A stretch of DNA of 64,000 nt from Cheiracanthium punctorium (GCA_038373885.1 JAWZYV010013284.1:5001-69000), one strand, 5' to 3'. Counted from the first letter of the stretch, positions 21,286-32,470 are shown. Translations and numbers: made by a program. The notes: generated by a model from the letters alone, not told the origin.

Positions 21286-21929
21286 CATAAGCGTAAAGTT
21301 TTCAAAATTATTGGGGGGGCCGGGCCCCATAACCACATATATTCACGTCAGTGGCATAGCCAATGGGGGGCTAGGGGGTGATATCCCCCCCATGAGGAAT
21401 TTTTAACCATACAAAATATATATTCTTCACTCCCTTATCATACACCCGTACCGTATACATATATGTGAGTTGCAGAAGTCGTAACCCCCCACCCCATGGA
21501 AAACATCTGAACTTTTCTTCATTTCATACTTTACATTGCATAATCTGATTTTAATTAACCAGAGCCTGGCGAGGGCAGCTGATACCCAGCATACACACAC
21601 AGATTCTCTGAACGTCTATTAACGTTCAGAAAACGTCTTCTGAACGCTAATAGACGTTCAGAGAACCTGTGTGTGTTTGCTGGGTAGTAACATTGTGTTA
21701 CGTGGCGTCACAATGAATAATACTAAATGATGATTGAAATCGAAAGAAAAATTTTTAAAAGTACAAGTAAAAGTTTTTTTTAAACGTTTGTAAATGGCAT
21801 GAAATACTTTTTTTATGTTAGAATAAATTAGTTTTCTTCTAGTGGTAAATTATTGGGTGGGCTCAGTCCCTATTCACAATTTATTGGGGGGGCTCGAGCC
21901 CCACGGGCCCATATAACTCTACGCCTATG
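21286..21929. mobile_element. hAT-like element (CATAAGCG family) with TSD GCTACCAT, copy 2
   Basis: Same termini as 14143-15107 (CATAAGCGTAAAGTT; ACTCTACGCCTATG). GCTACCAT flanks both ends (21278-21285 and 21930-21937). Compared with copy 1 it lacks the 14403-14583 MITE region and about 200 bp around it. It keeps the left part of the older hAT MITE and carries a new 100-bp foldback at 21585-21684. Confidence 0.9.
21585..21684. mobile_element. 100-bp foldback MITE, TA target duplication
   Basis: Starts CCCAGCATACACACACAG and ends CTGTGTGTGTTTGCTGGG, with TA on each side (21583-21584 and 21685-21686). The interior is itself palindromic (CTCTGAACGTCTATTAACG and CTAATAGACGTTCAGAG). Copy 1 of the host element reads GCAGCTTATAGTAACATT at the matching position, giving a clean empty site. 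This fits a Tc1/mariner-type (stowaway-like) MITE. Confidence 0.85.
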
Positions 21930-21937
21930 GCTACCAT

Positions 21938-24588
21938 TTAATTATTTTGTTACTATCTCAAGGTACTTGATCTGAAAATTTTCATTGTGGTTGAAAATAT
22001 GTATGTCCAATAAAATCTGTTGTCACTCCATTAATTTCTAAATGGCAAGAGCTATTCATAAAGTGGGGTCCACATATTCCTGGTAAGACGTGGTAGAGGA
22101 GCCAGAATGTTGCATATTTAACCCCATACGTATGTCAGAAAATCAATAGTTTTCAAGAAAACTGAATTTAAGATTTTTCTTGAATAACTCAAAATTTGAT
22201 ATTCAAGTACAATTTAAAAAAATCTACTCACTAAATTGGTTTTATTTTAACTAATTTTCATAACGAACGCTAACTAAGCTAACATAATCATAAAAAGTAC
22301 GAAACTACTTTAAAATTTGAATTCACAAGCCATTACTTGTGAATTCAAATTTTTTCATTTTTAATTTTTATTTCGTTTTTTAATTTTTATTTTTTATTTC
22401 GTTTAATTTTTATTTCCCATGTTCCTTTTCAAAAGATGTTATTTATTTCAAAAAATAAAATGGCAGTAAGCATACAAATTTCAAATAAAATTTCCCCCAT
22501 TAGTGAGCTAGGCAAAAAAGTATTTATGAATTACATGTCTAGATGAACATTAAGAAGGGCAAGTTTTCCTTATCGCAGGTAAAAATGCCAAAGGATGCAC
22601 CCCGTTCATTTTTTAGGATCCTTGTTAAGTCGATCAAGTTATCACTGTTTTTTAAATTTATTTTCGTAGCTGACATTCTTAACTAAGATAATGGAAACAT
22701 GAAAAGTGCAAAAATACTTATTTTAATTTACATGCTTTACATGTATTTTTTTAATTTATTTACATTTTTCATTCAAAAATGTTTTTTATCTAAAAAAAAA
22801 AATACTATTGCAGTAAGCATAGAAATTACAAAAGATTTGTTCCATTAAACAGTTATCCAAAAATGCATTAATGTCGATCTACTGCTTGCCCAAGGATAAG
22901 AGACTGGCTTTGGCACGCTGCCAAAAAAAATGGAACAGGCCATAAGGGAGAGAGGTAGCCCTAGGAAAGACAGAAAAGTATGCATTGTTTTATGTACGCC
23001 ATGTTGGTGATAAATCCATGAATGTGGTAACCTTGGAGACTTTCTGTAAACATATGGCACTCCTTGCGAAAACTGCCATTTTGATCCTCGGTGCTATGAT
23101 TTAACTAAGGTATGATTGTGGCTAAAAGAAAATTCTACCATATAGAATTTTAAGATTCGTTTTAGATTTTAAATGATTTATTTTATTCTTGTGAGTGTAA
23201 GGTAAGCATGCTTTTGATTATGACATAATAATATATGTAAGTAAAGTAATAATTTTACTTGCATATAATTAAAATTTACTACACTTTTTATATTTTAAAA
23301 AGACAGAAAAAAATTTTCATCAGTTTTTCAAAGATTTTTTTTACACCAAAATTTATAACCACATAATTTAAAGGGTGGTAAAAAAATTCTTGAACATTAA
23401 TCAAATATCAAAGCCATACAAATCAAAGGTTAGATTGAAAAATCACTCAAAATACTGGTGTTAAACAATTTTTACAAAATTTTTTAATTACTTTATCAAA
23501 GGTTAGATTATTTGGTCAGTGCAGATAAATATAAGAAATTGCTTGAACTTGTGAACTGCATTTGCTCTTTTAATATTTTTAATTTGTTCATAAAATTATT
23601 TTTAATATATTTACGATACATTTTAATTTTCAACATATTTTTGCTTCATAAATAATAAATCGATGACGATAGCTTTAAAGTTGCATTTTTAATGACAATT
23701 GAAGAATATGATTACATTACTATGAACTTGATTTTTTTTAATGTGAAGACCATTATACTCTGTACATGTAGAATAGGCATTTCAAGGTCACATCCCCCCC
23801 CCCATTATTGTGCAAGGGAGAGAGCAGTCCTATTATACACTTCTATACAGCAGTTAAGGAAACCTGATAGCTTTCTCCCATTTATCTCGTGCAATACCAT
23901 TTGTTCTCGATTGCAAATTATTCAGTTTTCACAACCACAGTGCTAACAAAAGTGTTTATTTTGCTTACACTCTACTATTATGAATAGCTCTGATGCCAGG
24001 AGACAATCAAAGATTTTCTACAGTGTGTACAGCTACTTTAACCCTTTAAATGCCACACTATGATCCAGGAATAAAAGATATTATTAATTCATCAAAATTA
24101 CATTAGAATACACCCATAATGACTAAAAAACAAAAAAATTGCCATTAAAAAATTTCCTTCACTGATTTCTTGGATATTCCATATTTGGAACATTGATGTA
24201 ACGCTATCTTTCCTTTTCTGTATTTGCTTCACGTAAACAACAAAACGCTGTATGATAACTCTAAAATTTTATGCAGTAATAAAGTTTTACCTGATAATTA
24301 GGTGCAAAATGACTAAAATTTAAGCAAAACTCAACCAAAAAAATTTTAATTTTAAAATTAGCATAATATTTTGTAAGAAATGCAATGTATAAATGTATAA
24401 AAGAACGATAAAAGCAATTTTACGCTTGCATAGTCTTGGCTAATAATACAGATAATATAAATAAATACAGCTTTAAAAGTGTCAGCTACCTGATCAGGAA
24501 ATAATAAAATATTTTATTCTTTAGAGGGTGCTTAGAATTTCAACCAGCAATACAAAAATTTTAAAACCCGCTAAAATACTAATTTCTT
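21938..24588. other. Gene-free AT-rich stretch
   Basis: A notable hairpin at 22312-22353 has 18-bp perfect arms (AAAATTTGAATTCACAAG and its complement) around CCATTA. A GC-richer segment at 22860-23060 may be an old repeat. No gene recognised. Confidence 0.4.
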
Positions 24589-24752
24589 ATATATTTTTAG
24601 AAAGTGATTGTATCAACCTTTCAAGTATATTAGGCAAGTTGGAGTGTATAGGCTGATTATTTTACCAACTATGCGAAAAATTCCAGAGCTGGGGCTCGAA
24701 CCCAGGACTACCACTTAACGTGTGGGTGCTCTACCACTGAGCTACTCTGGGA
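24589..24752 (-). mobile_element. tRNA-derived SINE, copy 1
   Basis: The minus strand from 24752 reads as a tRNA-like head: A box TAGCTCAGTGGTAGAG, anticodon-arm loop ACGTTAA (GTT, which would be Asn), and B box GGTTCGAGCCC in a perfect T arm (CTGGG/CCCAG). About 90 bp of unrelated body follows to 24589. The body and T arm recur at 24873-25015. Position 33 is C instead of T, and the acceptor stem has a mismatch at its first pair. Repetition and these defects favour a SINE over a working tRNA gene. Confidence 0.65.
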
Positions 24753-24872
24753 CGATTCCCAGATGAAATTTCTCGCTTTTGAACCGTTGGCATTTATCAT
24801 CTTCCTCTGCAAACCACAGATGGAACAGATGAAACAATTAATTCGCGACAACTCCATTACACCGCGGAAGTT

Positions 24873-25015
24873 ATATATATTTTTAGAAGTGATTGTATCA
24901 ACCTTTCAAGTATATTAGGCAAGTTGGAGTGTATAGGCTGATTATTTTACCAACTATGCGACAAATTCCAGAGCTGGGGTTCGAACCCAGGACTACCGAT
25001 TAAGCGGTACCATTG
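24873..25015 (-). mobile_element. tRNA-derived SINE, copy 2 (5'-truncated)
   Basis: The body text (for example TTTCAAGTATATTAGGCAAG and TGTATAGGCTGATTATTTTA) and the T arm with GGTTCGAACCC match copy 1 closely. The A box end is missing or scrambled beyond about 25005. The two copies lie in the same orientation about 283 bp apart. Confidence 0.6.
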
Positions 25016-25029
25016 AGGTCTCTAAATTG

Positions 25030-25575
25030 TTCAAAATGCAAATTGAACGCATGAAATCGGAAAGTATTCAAATGTAAAGCTGTAAAACAAAATTTCGGAG
25101 GGGGCCATAGCCTTCTCATTGAAGCTGCCCTTGATTAAAAGATAGCCAAAAGTCACACATAGCAAGATCAGGGGAATAGGGTGATATTCTATGACTTTGA
25201 TATTTTTTTGTTCAAGAAATTCCACTGAGAATCTTGTGATGTCTGAAAAGATGCATTGTCATGATAAAACATGAGTACCCTTTATTAACTTCTTGAAAAA
25301 TTTCTGGAAGACACTTAGCGGTGTACAAGTTAGCTATAACTGCCTTATGTCCCTCCCTTCTGAAAAAAAAAACGGCATACATTCCTACTTTCATTGCACA
25401 TTGTCTTTTCACCAATTGTTGACAACTTCAAAGACCCATACTTTACTTACTTGACTTGCTGGAAACAGAGGCACCTTTCATCGCCAACTACGGTTTTAGA
25501 AATAAGGCGGTACCTACCATCGTTAAGTAGTTTTGGGGTTTCTTTGCAGATTCACAAACTCCTGGTATTCTGTTA
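25030..25575 (-). pseudogene. Broken mariner-type transposase
   Basis: On the minus strand, pieces of a mariner (IS630/Tc1) transposase occur in order but in different frames. The first is a VVGDERCL segment corresponding to the first catalytic D region (GDE). Next is FYHDNASF, the HDNA-type second catalytic motif (about 25246-25268), then FLEQKNIKVIEYHPIPLIL, corresponding to the 'FLE..NIK...HPPYSPDL' stretch. Frameshifts separate them and at least one stop lies between. Not functional. I did not find matching terminal inverted repeats. Confidence 0.65.
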
Positions 25576-25720
25576 AATTATGGAAGACCCAATAACAAAC
25601 TAATTTTTTCATATCCAGTTCTTCATGAATGATTTTTTGTATAACTGCGGATCCAATGTTAAATTACTTGTTCATTATGCTTAATTTGGTAAGTGCAGTA
25701 ATTATCATCATTAACATTTT

Positions 25721-26382
25721 TACTTTCCGAACATGTACCATGTAAGGAAAGTATTGTAATCATGAAAAAATTCGACTTTGATATTTTGGTGTATTTACAC
25801 GCTTTGAGGTTTTCTAAATAAATTTATGCTATTTTTACAAGATGTATGTATGTACGTATGTGTGTGTGTGAGTGAACACGATAGCTCCTAAACGGGGCAT
25901 TTGATTCAGCTGAAATTGGATATATATGTCATAAACTACCGTCGCAAGACCGGTATTGATTTTGGTGTGTATAGGACTTGTAGTTTTTCTACAGTGCTAG
26001 GACAAAGATTTCTTTTGCATTATATGGTCTATGGGTGGAAATTCTTGAAAGTGCACTAGTGTTTAAACAGTATATTCGATTGATCTCAAATTGGGTATAT
26101 TCATAAGTTCGTATTGATTTTGATGTGTATAGGACTTATAGTTTTTCTATAGGGCTACGACAAAGATTTCTTTTACATTATGGCCTATGGCGGGAAATTC
26201 TTGAAAGTACACTAGTGTTTAAACAGTACATTCAATTGAGCTCAAATTGAAAAAAAAAAACTAAGAATTTTTTGCTGAATTATTCATCGATTAAAATTTA
26301 TTTAAATGCTTGGTAATGATCTTAATCGTAAGTGTTTCGGAAAGTCGAGTGGAGTCAGTCCAGATTTTTTTTACTTTCCGAA
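25721..26382 (+). repeat. ACTTTCCGAACATG repeat family, copy 1
   Basis: Begins ACTTTCCGAACATGTACC, contains a short GT/TA microsatellite near 25843-25870, then two ~165-bp internal units (marked by TTGATTTTGGTGTGTATAGG and TTTAAACAGTA), and ends GTTTCGGAAAGTCGAGTGG followed by a T-run. The ends carry partly inverted ACTTTCCGAA motifs. A reverse-oriented copy lies at 37961-38618. ACTTTCCGAA also follows the T-run and might be part of a target duplication. The class is undetermined. Confidence 0.6.
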
Positions 26383-28005
26383 TGGGGCCACAGCTCACAA
26401 GTTCTTCATCCAGGAGAGAACTTCAACCTCTACGAAATTTTGTGAGACAATTGAATACAATAGCATGAGATTGAGCTTAGTTTCCGGATGCTAATTGTAG
26501 ATGTTGTTGATTTAACTTTGTTTATTCTTGTTTATTTAACTCCACTTTAAAATCACTGAAAATCTGAGCGCAATAATGCTCTCGTGTCAGCTCCATTTTC
26601 CTTTTTTTCAAAATTTATTCTACTTCAAATAAATTGCACTTGTTGCGACAAATTAATGGCTACGACTATAAGAGTTCAAATTTTTAACACTTTTTTATTT
26701 CGCCTATCCTCTGCCACTGTCTCAAAAATTTCAGAGTAGCCTTCGCTACATAGAAAATAATATGGAAAAAAAACTTGAAATATTTTATGTAATTTTTACG
26801 GCAAATTATCCTTTTGAATATATTAACTTTGTTAAACTAATGTTACATGAAAAGCATAGACTGGCTCCAAGTGTTTTCCTACTTTATTATAAGAGAACTG
26901 AACAGTTGTAGATAGCCATAATCATTATCCCATGTTTAGTTCACTTATTATTCAAGTTGATATTTAATTTTTTCTTTAATAAAATAAATCTTCTGTTGTT
27001 GTTGTTATGAAATATGCCTATTATTCTCTACCTTCAAGGAGAAAAAAAATACCACTCTCATCTAGAACGAATAGATGGTTGTTTCATGCTTCCCCAAACT
27101 AGAAAAATACATCGTAGAATGATGCGTATAGGTGATACACACAACTTACATCGACGAAAGGGTCAAGAATGTGTAATGCATAGTGTTTTGGATAATCACA
27201 GCAGAATGACTCGTTTGTGTAATGAGAAATTATCGTTAGGATTTTGGAGCACTAGAATGACTTTGTGCGAGTCTAACCGCTAGCGTATGAAACAATTTAC
27301 AGATATTTTTCATCTGGGTGCAAGCACCAGATTATAGAGGAGAGATCTAAAAATTGGGTAAAGGGCCCCCGAAATGTCTTGTTTTATGATCTAATATTTA
27401 TAGGGAGTACATAGTCGAATAAAGTCTAGTTCCACCAATTATTTTCTACATGTCAGTGGCATATTTTTTTTTTCCTCAGTGTGGCATAACAATAAACTGA
27501 ATAAAAGAATTCGTTTGAAATTTACTTTTACACAAGTACAGTACAGTACATCTATTGAAATTTGAAAAGTCTATTAAAATAATTGCCGCCCAGGGGTTGT
27601 AGTGGCTAACATTGGTGCAAATTTGCATGTAACATATTCGGGGGCAAAATGTTTCCTATTGTACAAAATACAGTTTTCAATGTCTGAATTTCCTTGAATT
27701 TTAGGGGGGCGGAGGCAATTGCCCCTGCTTGTCCTTAGTGAGTTTCGTCTATGGTGGCTAAAGAACCATTCTATCTTGCCTTGAGTCCGTGTTCGATTCC
27801 CACCATTGGGCTGGGGTGTAAACTCTTTACTCATTGAAAATTATTTTGTTAAAAAAGTTCATCTTTTCTCATTGAAAATTATTTTGTTAAAAAAGTTCAT
27901 CTTCATTATTTTTAGGAATAGTGCTATGTTATATGCTGAAGTTAGAAAATTATGAGTGCTTTATCTTTTCCTTGAAAAGCATATGCACCTTGTAATTATA
28001 CATTT
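26383..28005. other. Gene-free stretch with small repeats
   Basis: A 35-bp perfect tandem duplication (starting TCATTGAAAATTATTTTG) occupies about 27831-27900. Just before it, GTGTTCGATTCCC near 27790 resembles a polymerase III B box and may mark another tRNA-derived element. No protein-coding gene recognised. Confidence 0.35.
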
Positions 28006-29130
28006 ACTAGCTGCTACCCGCGACTTCGTCCGCGTCAGCTTTAGAAGTAGGTCCCGAGAGAAATGTAGCATGTGTGAATAACAAATATTGTTGCGACAAA
28101 AGAAACTGCATTTAAATATTATTTGCTTTTTACTTGTTTCAAATGAAGTACAATGCATGGTAGTATACTTCATTTAAAATAAGAGAATATGCAGAGTTAC
28201 TAAATTTAGATTTTTTTCAAGCATTTGGCAAATAGAGACTATGACAGTATTTGCGAACTGTTTTGTAAAAGAAATATTTATGCTATATGCATGAATTTTA
28301 GTCTATGTTAATCAGGAATAGAGCAGCTTTATATTAGTGAAAAAGTTTTAGAATTGGTTCTGTGGTTACAGAGATACCCAGAGAGCGTAATGTATTAGAA
28401 TTATTTTGAGTGTTCCTGTAAAGGAACTATTTACGCTACATGAATGAATTTTAGCCTATAATACTCAAGAATAGTGTAGCTTTGTATCAGTAAAAAAATT
28501 TAGGAATCAGTTCAATACTTACAGAGATACACATAGAGCGTAATGTAATTCTTATTAGCATCCCTGTAGAAGAACTATCTGTGATATATGCATTAAAGGT
28601 AGCCTATAACACTCAGGATGCCACCAGTGTCTAAGAAGTTCTGCACTCAAAACTGCAATGCGGGAGGTGCCAGGTTCAAACCCCCGATCGCGCCTGTCGA
28701 CCTAGCCGCTCCCAGTTTTCCGTGGTTTTCTAAAAAACCTTGCGTAAATATGGGATAGGATCCCTTAGAAAGTCCCCCACAAAGGAATTCGCCATATAGG
28801 CCTAGGACCTTAGTGCAGTCAATCAGTCTTAATCCAAAAACAAACAAACAATAATACTCAGGAATAATGTAACTTTCGATCAGTGAAAAAAGTTTTAGAA
28901 TCGGTTTAGTACCTACAAAATTTCCATAGAGTGCAATGAATTGGAATTATTTTGAGTGTCTTTGTAAAAGAATTATTCATGCTATATGCTTGAAAGGCTG
29001 CCTGTATGTTAATCCAGGGCATAAGCTATTGTCATTACAAATTTTTCCAAATCCGTTCAACCATTTTTGTGTGATTCAGTCAAAAACATCCAAACACACA
29101 AACGTACACATTTATATTATTGGTAGGATT
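28006..29130 (+). mobile_element. Arthropod-type non-autonomous retroelement with internal units
   Basis: Starts ACTAGCTGCTACCCGCGACT (GCGACTTCGTCCGCG just after), a head widely seen in arthropod genomes. It ends CACACAAACGTACACATTT followed by ATATTATTGGTAGGATT, the matching tail. The body holds several degenerate units of roughly 170 bp, marked by TTTTAGCCTATAATACTCA and AGAGATACACATAGAGCG. A SINE has landed in one unit (28619-28850). The same head and tail types recur near 29343-29954, 41511-43150 and 43960-44190. Confidence 0.55.
28619..28850 (+). mobile_element. tRNA-derived SINE with ~13-bp target duplication
   Basis: Contains the B-box-like GGTTCAAACCCCC near 28672, then CTCCCAGTTTTCCGTGGTTT, and an ACAAACAAACAAT tail. 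ATAACACTCAGGA on the left (28606-28618) and ATAATACTCAGGA on the right (28851-28863) form a 13-bp target duplication with one mismatch, inside a repeat unit of the host element. The tail and duplication indicate retrotransposition by a LINE machinery. Confidence 0.75.
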
Positions 29131-29176
29131 TGGAAATTTATGAACTTTAAGAAACACATCTGGACTTTTCTTGATA

Positions 29177-29340
29177 CTTACGTATTATCCCGGCGGTCAT
29201 TCCCGCCAAACTGTTTTTCCGTCAAATGAGTTGCCAAACTGTTGCCAATCGTATTCAAAACCATTAATAATTTCATGTGCCCGGCATTTATTTTGGCAAA
29301 AAATCGCTTGTCTTGGCGGACTGACGGGATAATATGTAAG
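29177..29340. mobile_element. MITE with ~35-bp TIRs, TA target duplication
   Basis: Ends CTTACGTATTATCCCGGCGG and GACGGGATAATATGTAAG are inverted repeats that continue to CCGCCAA / TTGGCGG, with TA outside both (29175-29176 and 29341-29342). A degenerate relative lies at 38766-38881. TA duplication suggests a Tc1/mariner dependency. No coding capacity. Confidence 0.8.
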
Positions 29341-29342
29341 TA

Positions 29343-29954
29343 CCCTTTTCTTTATTTATGCTTTCTAATTTGCCATAAAATCAACATAATTTCCATGTTT
29401 TTCAAATGCATGTGATTTTGCAAATAGAATTTCTACTGTATTTTAAAAGCATAAATCATTTTGTGCAGGTGATAAAACGGTTTTTAATTAATAGTTAGGG
29501 AAGTAGTTAAAATTTCAACATTCTGAGCCTCAGGTGCACTTTACCGAAGTTATGGGCTCAGTCATGCTCAAATTTTCAAAGCTCTACTTTCTGTAGATTT
29601 GTCTGGAGAACATTCATTTTTATTATTACAGATAGATAGATTTGGCATAAAACTGGCTTAATTTCCGTGGTATTTAATGTTTTTCAGATGCACGCGCTTC
29701 TTTATTGAAGTAATAGCATTTTTGTTAGCTCAAAACATGAATCATTTGATACGGGCGAAACTTGCCAAACATGGCAATGTAAAAACAGTTTTTAATTAAT
29801 AATTAAAAATCTAAAATTCTAAGTAGCCTATAACCATCGCCAGGGTCCCATCTATATCTAAACCAAAATGCATCCTAATCGATTCAGCAGTTTAGGCGTG
29901 AAAGCGTCATAAACAAACAAACAAACTCACTTTCACATTTATATTAGTTAGGAT
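29343..29954 (+). mobile_element. Retroelement 3' portion
   Basis: Ends in AAACAAACAAACAAACTCAC then TTTCACATTTATATTAG, the same kind of tail as 28006-29130. The preceding text (GCATCCTAATCGATTCAGC, GGCGTGAAAGCGTCATA) is typical of this family's 3' end. The 5' head is missing here, so it is truncated or belongs to the element on its left, now separated by the MITE. Confidence 0.5.
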
Positions 29955-30833
29955 TATTTAAATATTTATTATTTTAAAAAATCATTTTGTCAAAATCTTC
30001 GTGTGTAGGTACAAAGCTGCAAGAAGAAAAGGAGAATCTGGAGCCCTTTTCTTCAAACTATAATCCAGAATTAACTTCTCTGTAGTAAAACACAGAGCTT
30101 TCTGTAGAGTGAAAATGTGCTAGATCCCCTTCTATTTCATTTCGAAACAGGCTTTGGTTTGTTGCATAAAAATAGGCTTTCAGATAGTCACTTCATAAAC
30201 TTTCATGTTAAAAACTAAATAAAAATACTATCAATTTTTTTTTTTTTTTCAATTCCTTTTGGTGTCATTTGATGTACAGTAGAATTTTATAAATATTGTG
30301 CACATCAAATGAAAAAAATCAGTAGACAAAAGAACTCTGAAAGCTGGAGCTAAAACATTTTTATTCAAACTGAAAGCATAAAATGTAAAAAATATTTACA
30401 GCTATCCCAATAATTGATGTTGTTTGTAATTGACTGTCAAAAAATACTGACTTCGGCCTTTTATTCCTTAAATATTGATCATAGACATGCGCAATGAATG
30501 TGGTACAGAATTTTATAGTATTGATTAAAGTGTTCAGGATTAAATAAATAAAAATTTTTAATTTTTGTATAGTTCCTTGTACAAAAAGAAATTTTCCTAA
30601 TTAGTAAAATTAGACCCCATACATTATTTGAGTCTCAAAAAGATGCTCTTAGTTTTGGAATGAATGACATGAAGTGTAATGTTTGGAAATGAATCCAAAC
30701 ATTAAATGTCACTAGTAATATTTTGGTTTCTAAATCAATTGCTCATATGGAAAACTCTTCTGTCTGTGTGCATATGTTACTCAGGTTTACTGACTGTTGG
30801 GAAGTTCAATTTCAGATTGTACCATTCATATTA
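29955..30833. other. Gene-free AT-rich stretch
   Basis: No feature recognised apart from a T-run near 30236-30250 and a short inverted pair around GGTGTCATTTGATGTACAG and TGTGCACATCAAATG (30260-30312). Confidence 0.35.
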
Positions 30834-31062
30834 CAGTAGAAGACCCAAAATCCACCGATCCGAAATCTGCAAGGCTCTAAAATCCACACTGTCTGTTCAA
30901 TGTAAACAATGAAATCTGCCCTGCCAGCTGCCAGTTCAGAAAACTACAGTATAACCACAAAGTAAAACTAAATAAGCTATTCCCACTTTTTCGGGGGGCT
31001 ATTCACAAATTTTTTAGGCGTCTGTGAGCTCTAATCTTAACATTGATAACTTTCATGACTGA

Positions 31063-31215
31063 CAGTGACATAATTGACACTGAATTATGATCACATGATG
31101 CAGACTCTGACACAGTAACAAGTGAGGATGATCAAAAAGTTGATAAATTAACATTTAATGAAGGTTAGGCTGTGAGAAAGAAATATCTCAGATTTGTAGA
31201 ACAACAAAGCTGTGT
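31063..31215 (+). pseudogene. Tigger/jerky transposase C-terminal remnant
   Basis: The plus strand reads DSDTVTSEDDQKVDKLTFNE, then after a stop AVRKKYLRFVEQQS. Transposases of the Tigger/jerky group end with an acidic stretch followed by a '(L/F)(T/S)F.EAL..L..(L/F).EQQ' helix, and this fits that pattern. It lies inside matching Tigger-type terminal repeats. Too short and too broken to be functional. Confidence 0.55.
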
Positions 31216-31735
31216 CACGAACAGAAAATAATGAAAAAAATAAATAAACAAATAAATAAAAACTATAATTAGAACATCCCAAAGTCCTAAACTATTGAAT
31301 ATGTATGTTTAAATAAGTTGTACGATAATCTCATAATTTTGTATATTCAGGGATGTTAACTCCAACACTCGATTTGGGAGCAACCTGGGAGCAGAAAAAA
31401 TTTCATTTGGGAGCACCTCGGGAGCAGAAAAATTCCATTTGGGAGCAGAAAAATTCTATTTGGGAGCAGAAAAATTCCATTTGGGAGCACCTCGGGAGCA
31501 CAAAAAAATAGTTTCCGAGAGGAAAACTAAGATTCGAGATCAGAATTAACATGATTTTGGAGCATAAAATTGAAGATTAAGGAACACAATAAATGCATAC
31601 AAGAAAAGCAAAGTTTGCGAGCAAACACCATTTGCTAAAAGCAAAACACTATTTGAAAGCACTTTAGGAAAGCTCTGGAAAAAAAAGAGTGTATACAGAC
31701 TATGCTATCAGCAACTAGGTAAAAACAATACATAT

Positions 31736-31842
31736 CAGGAGTCAGCAACCTTTCTGTGGTTAAGTCAAGTCATTTTTTTCCTACTCAAGAACCATGAGTA
31801 TGATTTGTATGCGGCTTGCGAGCCACAGGTTACCAATCCCTG
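31736..31842. mobile_element. hAT MITE remnant (repeated at 32936-33042)
   Basis: Begins CAGGAGTCAGCAACCTTTCT and ends CAGGTTACCAATCCCTG, an imperfect inverted repeat of the known hAT MITE type 'CAGGGGTCGGCAACC'. GGCTTGCGAGCCACAGG near the right end is also characteristic. No target duplication is visible. It was copied along with the tandem duplication. Confidence 0.6.
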
Positions 31843-32307
31843 TCCCTTTTGTTTTCTTTTTCAGAATCATTTAGGGAATCTTCCTCTCGAAAAAGAGAGC
31901 ACAAATAAAATGAAAACTAAATTTTAAAACAAAAGCTTCTATCTTATTCTTTGGTTCTATTACAAATCACAAGTAGTACTAAATGGAGATTTTTGAAAAC
32001 CTAAATATTATACCTCTTATACAACAACACGTAATTGGTAAGCAGTATCGAAAACAAAATAAATTTGATGGTTAGTATAATTAAATGTGTGTACTTTTAA
32101 TAGCATATGCTTTTGTATCAGTAATTTAACCTCATCTAATATTTACATATTCATCTATAATACTTTAACACAATATACAAAGCAAATGTAAACAAAAATA
32201 TTTAATGACTGTTGAGAGAAATTAAGAATTATTAAGAAGTTAAAAATTAAGATTATGAGAAATTAATAATGAGATTACAAATTAAGTATCATAAGTTATC
32301 TAGTTTT

Positions 32308-32470
32308 CTATTTATTCTTTTTTCTATTTTTATTAATTTCTTCTTGAGCTTTTTCATTTTCTTCTAATAGTTTTAATGTTTTTGCAAGTCTATCTTTCCC
32401 TTCCGTTAATAGAATCTGTCCACTTTCTATAACAGCCAGTGGCGGCTCGTGTCCTGCTTCAGTGGTGGGG
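32308..32470 (-). pseudogene. Coding-like fragment, Lys/Glu-rich (repeated at 33508-33670)
   Basis: The minus strand encodes a stretch ending in a stop codon: ESGQILLTEGKDRLAKTLKL followed by LEENEKAQEEINKNRKKNK. An acceptor-like CTGTTATAG precedes AAAGTGGACAG. It reads like the C-terminal exon of a helical, basic protein, perhaps a transposon-encoded DNA-binding protein, but I cannot identify it. Directly upstream on this strand is CAGTGGCGGCTCGTG on the opposite strand, a hAT-type end. Confidence 0.35.

Noticed and set aside
24682..24752. A working tRNA-Asn gene
   Set aside because: Position 33 is C, the acceptor stem has a mismatch, and the T arm with a common 90-bp body recurs next door, so a SINE is more likely.
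27014..27283. An 89-codon plus-strand gene
   Set aside because: No homology signal or domain that I recognise and no supporting splice or promoter context.
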